From a virus, in the IMG/VR virus record IMGVR_UViG_3300030294_000062, positions 1 to 47,320 of that record: DNA of 47,320 nucleotides. The stretch is one strand, 5' to 3'. Of the stretch, positions 39,313 to 47,320 are shown one piece after another; position 1 is the stretch's first letter; each line of letters begins with the position of its first letter. The notes beneath the pieces were generated by a model. That model ran no database searches and was not told the DNA's origin. It saw only the letters and a list, made by a program, of their open reading frames with translations. Made by a program: the position numbers and the translations under genes.

Positions 39313-40501
39313 CTACTATTGTTACTTTATCATATATTAATTTTAACTGTCCTGAAGAATTTGTGAACAATTCTTTAGAAATGATTTGAGAACTATATAC
39401 ATATGTAGATTTGCTAAAATCTACAAAATAAAAATTGCTTTCTATATTATTGTTTATAAATCTAACTTTAATTGAATTGTAACCAAAACCATTATAGATT
39501 GTATTAAGGTTAAAATATGAATCCACTATATTAAATATGAAATCATTTTTTATTGTATTCTTTTCGAAAGAAGAACCAATAAAATTATCACTAAAAAAAG
39601 AGTTTATTATATTATAATCAAATTTAAAAAATATATTATTGTTGTAGAAATGAGATCCTATACTGTTATTATTAAATTCACTTCCAAATATTACATTATT
39701 AGAATATGAAATCATATCATACCCTGGTTCATTTGACATAGGTACAAGAAATTGTTTTTTAATAATATTATTAAAACTAGTAGTATAAAAATAATCTTGA
39801 CTATACATATGATAATCAATATAATTGTTTGAGCAAGGAAATTTTACAAGACGATTATAACCCAAATCATATGATACGCTTGTTGTACTAATATATAAAT
39901 TGTTAGTTCTAATATCTTGAAATTGATACCAATAATTAACATCACTAGTATCATGTGATGTATTACCACTGACCAAACTAATATATATATTATTAGTATT
40001 ACCACTTAAAACAACAGCATCCTTATTATATGTGTTGCCTGAATTCCAAACATTAGTAACATTAATTTGCCACCTACGAAATTTTACATTTCTAAAATCA
40101 AAAGGTATGTCATTATTTTGGGCAGTATCAACCCTTCTATAAATATAACCCTTCGTGCATCCTATAACCATAGTCTGATCATTATAGTAATTATAATAAA
40201 TAACATCTTGAGGATATAATGATGAATATGCCTCAGGTTTTAATGTATTTATTCCACTTGCAGTTACTAATAAAGGTTCAGTTGTACCTGAATTATAATC
40301 AGTTGTATTAGGTATTCTATGAACTGTCTGATAATCTGTAATTAAATATTGATTACCTATTGTTAATAAACTATTATTTATTAAATTATTTAATTCACTA
40401 TAAGTAACATTTATAGCTGACGTACTTCCTGTTACTCCACCAGTTGATCCAGTCAATTGACCATTTACCCACTCTTCACTAGCTAATTGTATATTTACCA
40501 T
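39299..40501 (-). CDS. Fibre: QLASEEWV head, ITDYQT domain, NxIGxxF-like repeats
   Basis: 400 aa from ATG 40501 (VNIQLASEEWVNGQLTG); upstream in-frame ATG would fall in the intergenic A-rich leader. Then [44 protein letters not shown] and VKFRRWQINVTNVWN, almost identical to 40521. The repeat part (260-370) is shorter and more diverged (NSIGSHFYNN, NFIGSSFEKN). Common end ELFTNSSGQLKL, TIVDATA. A recent paralogue whose repeats have drifted. Confidence 0.84.
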   Translation of the reverse strand: MVNIQLASEEWVNGQLTGSTGGVTGSTSAINVTYSELNNLINNSLLTIGNQYLITDYQTVHRIPNTTDYNSGTTEPLLVTASGINTLKPEAYSSLYPQDVIYYNYYNDQTMVIGCTKGYIYRRVDTAQNNDIPFDFRNVKFRRWQINVTNVWNSGNTYNKDAVVLSGNTNNIYISLVSGNTSHDTSDVNYWYQFQDIRTNNLYISTTSVSYDLGYNRLVKFPCSNNYIDYHMYSQDYFYTTSFNNIIKKQFLVPMSNEPGYDMISYSNNVIFGSEFNNNSIGSHFYNNNIFFKFDYNIINSFFSDNFIGSSFEKNTIKNDFIFNIVDSYFNLNTIYNGFGYNSIKVRFINNNIESNFYFVDFSKSTYVYSSQIISKELFTNSSGQLKLIYDKVTIVDATA

Positions 40502-40520
40502 TTTTATATTTTTTTTTATT

Positions 40521-41846
40521 TTATGCAGTAGCATTCACTATAGTGTTTCTATCATATGCTAATTTTTTAGCACCTAATGAATCAGTATACAAATCTTTAT
40601 CATAATTACCATAAACATGTGTTGCAGATGAGAAATTTAAACCACCAAAACCACAATACATATTATTACGAGTGAATCCACTATCTATTATATTTCCTGA
40701 ATTAAAACTTCCTATTGAATTTCTTACACAAACACATCCAAAAGTATTACCAGAAAAACTCTCATCTATAATATTCATTTGAAAACCTCCTCCAATATTA
40801 TTATAAGAAAAATCATTTTTTATTGAATTTATTTTAAAATTTGCACAGATTATATTATGATTACAATTATTAAAAAATGTATTAGATTGACAATTTATTC
40901 CTATTGTATTAAATTTAAAACGATTTCCAATAGTATTATCACAAAAATTATTTCCAATTGTATTACCACTAAAACTATTTCCAATTGTATTACCACTAAA
41001 ACTATTTCCAATTGTATTATCACAAAAATAACTTTCTATTGTATTATCATTAAAATTGCTTCCAAAAATAACACTATTGTTATAATATATAATATTGAAT
41101 GGAGATTGATTTATTTTATTATTAAATGCTGAAGAATAATCAACAAACATAGGATAATCAGTATATGCAGAAGAACATGGTATTATCGCACCCGAACCAA
41201 AGGACCAATTATTATTCACATATGGACTAACAGTAGTTAAATTATCCCATTCAAATAACTTCCAAAAATTTTCATTGTTTGTAGATGGATTAGGATCAGG
41301 ACCAATTACATTATCTTTTAGACATATATAAATACTCGATGTTCCACTCAATACAACAACAGAATTCTTATTATATGTTGTACCACCATTCCAAACATTA
41401 GTAACATTAATTTGCCACCTACGAAATTTAACATTTCTGAAATCAAAAGGTATGTCATTATTTTTTAATGTGTCAACCCTTCTATAAATATAACCCTTTG
41501 TGCATCCAGGTACCATATCTTGTCTATTGTTAACATCATAATATATTATATCTTGAGGGTATAGTTTTGAATAAGCCTCTGGCTTTAATTTATTATTTCC
41601 ACTTGCAGTTACTAATAAAGGTTCAGTTGTACCTGTATTAACAATGTCTGTGAAAGGAATAATATGAACACTTTGATAATCTGTAATCAAATAACTCTGA
41701 TTTGTAGTTAATATACTACTAAATATCATACTACTCAATCCACTATAAGTAACATTTATAACTGACGTACTTCCTGTTCCTCCGCCAGTTGATCCAGTCA
41801 ATTGACCATTTACCCACTCTTCACTAGCTAATTGTATATTTACCAT
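40521..41846 (-). CDS. Fibre: QLASEEWV head, ITDYQT domain, NTIGNSF repeats
   Basis: 441 aa. VNIQLASEEWVNGQLTG head, YLITDYQSVH, GYIYRRVDTLKNNDIPF, FRRWQINVTNVWN; then NTIGNSFSGN repeats (about 270-400), including two identical copies in a row; end with THVYGNYDKDLYTDS and TIVNATA. The head and middle are nearly identical in DNA to 39299; repeats differ. Probably alternative or hetero-oligomeric adhesins. Confidence 0.85.
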   Translation of the reverse strand: MVNIQLASEEWVNGQLTGSTGGGTGSTSVINVTYSGLSSMIFSSILTTNQSYLITDYQSVHIIPFTDIVNTGTTEPLLVTASGNNKLKPEAYSKLYPQDIIYYDVNNRQDMVPGCTKGYIYRRVDTLKNNDIPFDFRNVKFRRWQINVTNVWNGGTTYNKNSVVVLSGTSSIYICLKDNVIGPDPNPSTNNENFWKLFEWDNLTTVSPYVNNNWSFGSGAIIPCSSAYTDYPMFVDYSSAFNNKINQSPFNIIYYNNSVIFGSNFNDNTIESYFCDNTIGNSFSGNTIGNSFSGNTIGNNFCDNTIGNRFKFNTIGINCQSNTFFNNCNHNIICANFKINSIKNDFSYNNIGGGFQMNIIDESFSGNTFGCVCVRNSIGSFNSGNIIDSGFTRNNMYCGFGGLNFSSATHVYGNYDKDLYTDSLGAKKLAYDRNTIVNATA

Positions 41847-41923
41847 TTTTATATTTTTTAGTATTATATATTAATTATAAAAAACCGAAACCATTGAAGA
41901 CTCATTAAATAATAAAAAAACTC

Positions 41924-41951
41924 AGTTAAAATTAATTAACTGAGTTTCTAT
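41924..41951 (-). terminator. Intrinsic terminator
   Basis: AAACTCAGTTAA / TTAACTGAGTTT hairpin with an A run on the left, directly past the stop of the FISUMP gene on the minus strand. The stem matches that at 36173-36204. 41847-41923 shows no gene. Confidence 0.82.
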
Positions 41952-41957
41952 TTACTA

Positions 41958-42860
41958 TTACCATGTAGTTAATTCAGAACGTTTCCATTGATTTGTATCA
42001 ACACAACAATAAACATAATTCGAGTCAAATCTAATTTCTCCTAAAAATCCAGTATCAGATGAAGATATTGGAGGTAATCCTGAACCATCTATTATACTTG
42101 AATGAACTGTTCTTTCTAATGTTGGCTGAATATGTGTAGTATCTTCAACTTGTACAAAACCATAAACATTAGATTCGTCATTATTGTATGAAGTTACAGC
42201 ACCAACAGTTCCACTAAAATCTGAGCCTATTACATCACCATTTTCATATTTAGTTCTTGCCAAATTCTGTTGTAGCCATACTTGCGTACCAATAGTTATG
42301 GAATGATAAGTATCACCATCAATAACAACATCACCTTCGTTAGTTGAATTATCTTTAATAAGACGGATAGACAGACCCTCTGTTTTCACGAGGGCATTCC
42401 CAGGATTAATATAATTAGCAGCAGAAAACATAATTCTATACCATGCTCTGGATTCGGTTGACACAGTAGAACACCACCATATACCGTAGCTACCAAATTG
42501 TAAAAATGTATTATCAATACTATGACGATAACCTCCTGCAAATGCAGTAAACCTTGTTTCGTTCGTTGCGCCTTCATTCGGAATATTCCAATGAATATAT
42601 CCAATCTCCTTTAATTTACCACCTGCTATACTTGCCCCTCCAACAAAATCAGTTAAAGTTGTCCATTCTTCTGTACTTGGTACATGCCATCCAACAGGAG
42701 CAATACCCCTTACATCATTTGCAGCATACCAATTATATAATCTACCATATTTAATTAATTTTTCTGTAATTGGAGGACTTGACTCCCAAAAAGATTCAAC
42801 AGTTGTACCAGTTAATTGACTACCTACCCAATCCTCACTTGCTAATTGTATATTTACCAT
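41958..42860 (-). CDS. Circularly permuted FISUMP fibre 1
   Basis: 300 aa. Head VNIQLASEDWVGSQLTG. From about 35: YGRLYNWYAANDVRGIAPVG-WHVPSTEEW, GGKLKE, AFAGGYR, GIWWCSTVSTESRAWYR and LSIRLIKD, then DGDTYHSITIGTQVWLQQNL, TKYENGDVI, GAVTSYNNDESNVY. Normal FISUMP order is IGTQVW...YNND-YGxLYNWYA...RLIKD; here the last and first parts are exchanged at the YNND/YGRLY point. End: GEIRFDSNYVYCCVDTNQWK and LTTW, an adhesin C-terminus. FISUMP domains have a C-type-lectin-like fold. Confidence 0.85.
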   Translation of the reverse strand: MVNIQLASEDWVGSQLTGTTVESFWESSPPITEKLIKYGRLYNWYAANDVRGIAPVGWHVPSTEEWTTLTDFVGGASIAGGKLKEIGYIHWNIPNEGATNETRFTAFAGGYRHSIDNTFLQFGSYGIWWCSTVSTESRAWYRIMFSAANYINPGNALVKTEGLSIRLIKDNSTNEGDVVIDGDTYHSITIGTQVWLQQNLARTKYENGDVIGSDFSGTVGAVTSYNNDESNVYGFVQVEDTTHIQPTLERTVHSSIIDGSGLPPISSSDTGFLGEIRFDSNYVYCCVDTNQWKRSELTTW

Positions 42861-42875
42861 TTATTTATTTATTTA

Positions 42876-43727
42876 TTACCATGTAGTTAATTCAGAACGC
42901 ACCCATTGGTTTGTTGCGAAACAATAATATATATAATTTGTATCAAATCTAAATTCGCCAACAGTTCCGACATCAGACGAAGAACTAGGTGCTGAATGAT
43001 ATCCATCAATTATACTTGAATGTATTCTCTTTTCTAATGTAGATTGAATATGAGTAGTATCTTCAGTTGTTACAAAATCATAAACATTTGATTCATCGTT
43101 ATTATAAGCTGTTACAGCGCCTGTTGTTCCACTGAAATCTGATAGTATAGGATCACCATTTTTATAATGCTTAACTGCTAAATTCTGCTGTAACCAAACT
43201 TGTGTACCGATTGTTACTGCATGGTAGGTGTCACCATCAATTGTCACATCGCCTTCGTTTGTTGAATTGTCTTTAATAAGACGGATAGAATAACCGTTTA
43301 GTGCTGAACCAAAATAAAAATCACCGTCATTATTTGGAATATTAAGCATTAATGGACTCACATTATCTCTCCACCAATATCCAAATACACCTATATCATA
43401 AAATGAACCATTAGAATATGCTCCGCCAGATAATGCTTTAAATCCAAAATCATCAGTACCATTATTATCAATGCTTTTTAATTTTTTTACTGAGACACTT
43501 CCACTTCCTGTAAAATTCATTAATGTTTCCCATTCGACATGACTTGGAACATGCCATCCAGCAGGAGCAATTCCTCTTTGATCTGTTGCTGCATACCAAT
43601 TATATAATCTACCATATTTTATATTTTTTGTTGGAATAGGAGGACTTGACTCCCAATAAGATGCACCAGTACTTCCACTATTAAGTGAACTTACCCATTC
43701 CTCACTAGCTAATTGTATATTTACCAT
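42876..43727 (-). CDS. Circularly permuted FISUMP fibre 2
   Basis: 283 aa, paralogue of 41958. VNIQLASEEWVSSL head, YGRLYNWYAATDQRGIAPAG, WHVPSHVEWETL, GGAYSNGSFYDIGVFGYWWR, YSIRLIKD, then GDTYHAVTIGTQVWLQQNL, HYKNGDPIL, GAVTAYNNDESNVYDFV, and FRFDTNYIYYCFATNQWVR, LTTW. Same permuted order. Most differences lie in the loop region between GYWWR and SIRLIKD, where FISUMP proteins usually vary and where ligand binding is expected. Confidence 0.85.
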   Translation of the reverse strand: MVNIQLASEEWVSSLNSGSTGASYWESSPPIPTKNIKYGRLYNWYAATDQRGIAPAGWHVPSHVEWETLMNFTGSGSVSVKKLKSIDNNGTDDFGFKALSGGAYSNGSFYDIGVFGYWWRDNVSPLMLNIPNNDGDFYFGSALNGYSIRLIKDNSTNEGDVTIDGDTYHAVTIGTQVWLQQNLAVKHYKNGDPILSDFSGTTGAVTAYNNDESNVYDFVTTEDTTHIQSTLEKRIHSSIIDGYHSAPSSSSDVGTVGEFRFDTNYIYYCFATNQWVRSELTTW

Positions 43728-43771
43728 TTATTTTTTATTATTATATATTAATTCTAAAAACTCATAACTCC

Positions 43772-43816
43772 ATTAGAGACGCATCCCAAACCAGCCCAAC
43801 TTAATTAGAGACGCAT
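43772..43816 (+). repeat. Direct repeat ATTAGAGACGCAT, 32-base period
   Basis: ATTAGAGACGCAT at 43772-43784 and 43804-43816, each followed by C-rich bases, in the gap between divergent genes 42876(-) and 43915(+). Could be operator sites for either. Nothing else seen in 43728-43866. Confidence 0.6.
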
Positions 43817-43866
43817 TCCCCAACTAATATCCTTAATATCAATATTTAAAATAAAACTCTGAAAAT

Positions 43867-43897
43867 TTTGAATTTTGAAAAAATTTTTGTACCTTTA
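43867..43897 (+). promoter_or_regulatory. Probable promoter TTTG-N19-TACCTTTA
   Basis: TTTG 43867-43870 and TACCTTTA 43890-43897, 19 bases apart; the -7 box ends in A rather than G. 17 bases before ATG 43915. Confidence 0.6.
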
Positions 43898-43905
43898 CAA
43901 ACTAA

Positions 43906-44313
<408 letters not shown>

Positions 44314-44314
44314 T

Positions 44315-44977
44315 ATGAACAACGAAGAACTAACTGACTGGTTCCTAAATATAATAATGTCCTGCTACCCAGTCAAAATTCAAAATTATAATAAAATAAC
44401 ATATTGGTACTCTAATAATAACTATAATAGAAAAGTTAAATTAGCTAAACTTAATAATACAACAGCAAAATATCCTAATACTATATCAGGTACATGCATA
44501 TTCGAACAAGATAACGTAAATAAAGAAATATGCTTCAACTATACTGAAATATGAAAAATTTTTATAGATAACTACTCAGATGATATAGAAGATATTAAAT
44601 TCTTTATGATTGATACACTCAAAAATTCAAAATTTAAATACTATACACCAGTAATATTTATAAATAAATATATTAAACTAGAAACATATAATGCATTAGT
44701 AGAAGATAAATATAAAATAAATCTAAACAAATTTAATCTAATATTCAAAAATAAAAAACATAAAATATTAAATGATTCTGAACTAAAATTAAAACTAAAA
44801 CCTAAAAAAATTAAAACTAAAATTAAAACTAATACAAATAATAATATATTCAAAATTTCTAATTTGATGCCAATGAGCATGTTCTCTGTTAATTATAAAA
44901 AAATGAATATTTTCGATAAAGTAGGACTAAATATACAAGATTTAAATACAATAACATATATACCAGAATATAACTAA
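44315..44977 (+). pseudogene. SCYPV-family gene broken at a conserved Trp codon (TGA)
   Basis: ATG 44315 reads NEELTDWFLNIIMSCYPV, NRKVKLAKLNNTTAKYP, GTCIFEQDNVNKEICF, then TEI-TGA (44552-44554) where relatives have EIW. The same frame continues KIFIDNYSDDIED, YYTPVIFINKYIKLETY and on to TAA 44975, about 220 codons in all. A TGG to TGA change is the simplest reading. The second half is Lys/Asn-rich and diverged. If read through, a 220-residue product would result. Confidence 0.75.
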
Positions 44978-45122
44978 AACATATATATTTCATAAACATA
45001 TGACTGTGTTGTATTAATAATATACATATAAACTCACCATATCACTTACATTCACATAACATATTGAGAATGATGAACTACACCATATGCAATAATAATT
45101 GATTAAATGAGCTTATAATAAC

Positions 45123-45418
45123 AAAAAAACTGGGTGAAATTACTCAAAATTTTTCCCGAAAAAATTTTTTGAATTCTAATTTTAACATATTAATATCCAA
45201 AAATTATTAAACGTTAAAAAACTCTGGGAAAATATCCAAAAATTTTTCCCGAAAAAAATTTTTCAAATTTGAATTCCAACTTCTTTTTACTGAAAAATAG
45301 TATAGTATAAAAACATTGAATTTACTCTGAATAAATACTCTGAATTTTTCCCAAAAAAAAAAATTAAATTTAACATATACTAATAAAAAAACTGGGTGAA
45401 ATTACTCAAAATTTTTCC
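45123..45418 (+). repeat. Direct repeats ACTGGGTGAAATTACTCAAA
   Basis: A 34-base block (A7, then ACTGGGTGAAATTACTCAAA, then ATTTTTCC) occurs at 45123-45156 and again at 45385-45418, 262 bases apart. Shorter relatives (CTCTGGG..., TTTTTCCCGAAAAAAATTT) lie at about 45221-45265, 45340-45365 and 45468-45510. No gene is seen in 44978-45600. Confidence 0.8.
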
Positions 45419-45501
45419 AAAAAAAAAATTTGAATTTAAAAATATTCTGACTTTATTTAAAAAATACTCTGGGTGAAATACTCTAAAAATTTTCCAAAAA
45501 A

Positions 45502-45598
45502 AAATTTCAAATATTGATTTAATAATCCTGTGGAAATTTCCATGGAAAAAAATTTCAAATATTGATTTAATAATCCTGTGGAAATTTCCATGGAAAAA
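45502..45598 (+). repeat. 48-bp tandem repeat containing TGGAAATTTCCA
   Basis: Two near-perfect 48-base copies beginning AAATTTCAAATATTGATTTA at 45502 and 45550. Each includes the palindrome TGGAAATTTCCA followed by TGG. Possible protein-binding sites. Confidence 0.9.
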
Positions 45599-45599
45599 A

Positions 45600-46240
45600 C
45601 ATGCTCAAATAATTAGAATTTTCGCCATGGCTGCCCTATACCTGCCTACACACTCTACACACGCAAGTCGCTCAACACCATCACCAAGTTTAGTACACTA
45701 GTGTTCATGAACATCGGACTCAAGTGTTAATTCGTGTTAACACTTAGTAAGTCTCCGTCAACTTTCGCGCGTCATCATCTCCGACAAATGTTCATGAACA
45801 TCTTCTCTCTCTATCTTCATGGACAAGCTGGTATAGAACTTCCTAAATTTTTTCAAGATTTCTATCAAGTCTGGTAGATACAGTAGAGTCATATCTATAA
45901 TGGGTTAACTATATACTACTGAACAGGGTACGCCACACACCTGGTTAGTATAGTATATACCATCCACCATACCAGGGTAGTATATGTATGTAATGTATAT
46001 AAGTATTCATTGTATCATACCTTATTATAATTGTATAGATGTGTTGAGCTATTGTAATGTATAACTATATGTAGTGTATAGTATATGTGTACGCATATAA
46101 ACATATAGTATTGATATAGATTATATGTGTATGCATATAAGTATAGATGTGTGTACACTAATGATTAAGTGCTGCAGTATAGAATATGTGTGAGCATTTA
46201 TGTGGTCACATATGTATAGTTAATGTGTGTGAACGTGTGT
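45600..46240 (+). other. Palindrome-rich non-coding region with GC-skew switch (origin candidate)
   Basis: No gene seen. Palindromes: ACACTAGTGT 45695-45704, TGTTCATGAACA 45702-45713, AAGTGTTAA/TTAACACTT 45722-45745, ATGTTCATGAACAT 45788-45801. TATATGTGTnnGCATATAA occurs near 46083 and 46124. The plus strand is C-rich up to about 45900 and G-rich after about 45960. Left and right neighbours follow the same bias although their coding strands would predict the opposite. A replication origin or other control region is inferred. Confidence 0.45.
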
Positions 46241-46252
46241 TATGTTATGTTG

Positions 46253-46933
46253 TCACAGGTTAAACTTCTTAGTGCTGCTTATCTCAGGGTGGTGTATAGA
46301 TATCCATTCATTGTACTCATCTATATTTTTATATGGTAGTAGATTACCTGTACAGCTTAAATGTTCTAATGATTCAGGTAGTATAGGTAATGTAGTAAGC
46401 TTATTGTCACAGCAATTAAGTTCTTTCAATGTGTCAGGTAGTGTAGGTAACATTGTTAGCTCATTATTGTAGCAATATAGTTTTTCTAATGATAATGGTA
46501 GAGTAGGTAATGTAGTAAGTAAATTACCATCGCATGATATATATGTTAATGAGTTAGGTAGTATAGGTAATGTAGTAAGCTTATTTTTGCCACAACTAAT
46601 GTCAATCAATGTATCTGGTAATGTTGGTAGTTCTGTGAGTATATTATTACCACATGAAAATGAACTTAATGATGGTAGCTCAGGTATTTCAGTTAGTTTA
46701 TTATTGTAGCAGTACAATGTATGTAATGATAATGGTAGAGTAGGTAATGTAGTAAGTAAATTACCATCGCATGATATATATGTTAATGTATCAGGTAATG
46801 TTGGTAGTTCAGTTAGTTTATTGCCTGAGCAATATAGTTCGTCTAATGTATCAGATAATATAGGTAGCTCAGTTATATTTGTTCTAGAACAATCTAATGT
46901 CTTATAGCTGTCGAATTGTTTAATATATTTCAT
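46253..46933 (-). CDS. Leucine-rich-repeat protein, MKYIKxFDS head, KKFNL end
   Basis: 226 aa. Head MKYIKQFDSYKTLDCS; then nine 19-20-residue LRR units of the type LPxLPxxLxxLxCxxNxLT (for example TTLPILPNSLTYISCDGNLL), as in YopM/IpaH-type bacterial LRRs; then LPYKNIDEYNEWISIHHPE and KKFNL. LRR solenoids bind proteins. Two pairs of units are almost identical in DNA 237 bases apart. The head and end match the SH3-like leftward set at 26-27 kb. ATGA overlap with the upstream LRR gene. Confidence 0.86.
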   Translation of the reverse strand: MKYIKQFDSYKTLDCSRTNITELPILSDTLDELYCSGNKLTELPTLPDTLTYISCDGNLLTTLPTLPLSLHTLYCYNNKLTEIPELPSLSSFSCGNNILTELPTLPDTLIDISCGKNKLTTLPILPNSLTYISCDGNLLTTLPTLPLSLEKLYCYNNELTMLPTLPDTLKELNCCDNKLTTLPILPESLEHLSCTGNLLPYKNIDEYNEWISIHHPEISSTKKFNL

Positions 46934-47320
46934 AGGTTAAATTTTTTAGCGTTTATTACTTCAGGGTGATTAATATTCATCCATTCATTATACTCTATTA
47001 AGTTTGTATATGGTAAATTATTACCTGAGCATGATAATGATATCAATGATTCAGGTAATATAGGTAGTTTAGTAAGGTAATTGTTACGGCAATTAAGTTC
47101 TATTAATGTATTAGGTAGTGTTGGTATTTCAGTAAGTTTATTGTTACTACAATTAAGTTCTATTAAAGTATCAGGTAATATAGGTAATGTACTTAAGTTA
47201 TTCCAATAACAATACAGATACTTCATTGATGTTGGTAATATTGGTAGCTCATAGATATTATTATTAGCACATGATAAATAAAATAATGTATCAGGTAGCT
47301 TAGGTAACGTAGTTAAGTTA
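46930..47320 (-). CDS. Leucine-rich-repeat protein, 5' end outside the window
   Basis: At least 129 aa; the frame stays open to the window edge (codons from 47319: NLTTLPKLPDTLFYL...), so the Met at 47226 is internal. Seen: about five LRR units (TEIPTLPNTLIELNCRNNYL), then LPYTNLIEYNEWMNINHPE and KKFNL, the same closing module as 46253. Tandem paralogue. If its start lies just outside, an MKYIKxFES-type head is predicted there. Confidence 0.84.
   Translation of the reverse strand, partial: NLTTLPKLPDTLFYLSCANNNIYELPILPTSMKYLYCYWNNLSTLPILPDTLIELNCSNNKLTEIPTLPNTLIELNCRNNYLTKLPILPESLISLSCSGNNLPYTNLIEYNEWMNINHPEVINAKKFNL

Noticed and set aside
40857-41132. Rightward Ile/Thr/Lys frame with TKTISNCI repeats
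   Set aside because: It is antisense to the fibre repeats of gene 40521-41846 and has no promoter or independent support.

Overview
The window looks like part of a large, AT-rich bacteriophage genome that infects a member of the Bacteroidota, probably a flavobacterium-like host. The host call rests on four things seen in the sequence: promoters of the TTTG-N19/20-TAnnTTTG type, absence of Shine-Dalgarno sequences with A-rich leaders instead, a secreted protein with a type IX secretion (T9SS) sorting tail, and FISUMP-domain fibres. The phage call rests on long tail-fibre or adhesin-like proteins with a shared attachment N-terminus (QLASEEWV), an NDGTGDxLRxxFxKIN baseplate/fibre-type N-terminus, beta-helix proteins, and very dense short genes with ATGA-type overlaps. 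No terminase, capsid, polymerase or tRNA gene is present, so the replicon type is inferred. The genetic code behaves as standard: TAA, TAG and TGA all end genes.

Layout. 12-24195 is a rightward early-type region of about 80 small genes. Intrinsic terminators followed at once by a promoter split it into units (4246-5305, 5399-7477, 7574-13162, 13261-13651, 15082-22306, 22438-24195). Recognisable genes are a T9SS cargo protein, a YqeY/GatB-like protein, a ferredoxin-thioredoxin-reductase-like Cys protein, a stand-alone HD phosphohydrolase, a radical SAM protein and two zinc-knuckle/UVR proteins. The rest are mostly tandem arrays of small paralogues (YQLYL, GDKV/SH3-like, IWxGY, KCYINxYG and SCYPV families). 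A structured RNA candidate lies at 13953-14160. 24243-31668 is leftward: a collagen-like/beta-helix fibre, membrane and SH3-like proteins, and two large beta-helix tail proteins. 31.7-33.6 kb is a mixed junction with a (AAT)15 tract and small leftward genes. 33789-36186 is a rightward array of five SCYPV proteins whose C-termini carry 22-residue repeats. 36208-43727 is a leftward fibre operon: three QLASEEWV fibres with ITDYQT and NxIGxxF repeats, a GT25-type glycosyltransferase between them, and two permuted FISUMP fibres. 43915-44977 holds two more SCYPV genes, one broken at a Trp codon. 44978-46252 is non-coding, rich in repeats and palindromes, with a GC-skew sign change; it is the best origin candidate. 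46253-47320 holds leftward leucine-rich-repeat genes.

How the parts may work together. The leftward genes look like late virion adhesion genes, with a glycosyltransferase that could decorate fibres or the host surface. The rightward genes look like accessory host-takeover genes, expanded by tandem duplication and partly decaying (several frames broken by one stop or one indel). The most striking unexplained signal is a short motif, roughly [IL]R[K/R]xKLxx[IL], in about 35 otherwise different small proteins, usually at the C-terminus. A second, separate signal is an MKYLKxFES-like N-terminus paired with a KKFNL C-terminus on leftward SH3-like and leucine-rich-repeat proteins; it resembles the capsid-targeting leader of T4 internal head proteins. 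A third is the SCYPV family, with a 66-nt repeat whose second half is hypervariable.
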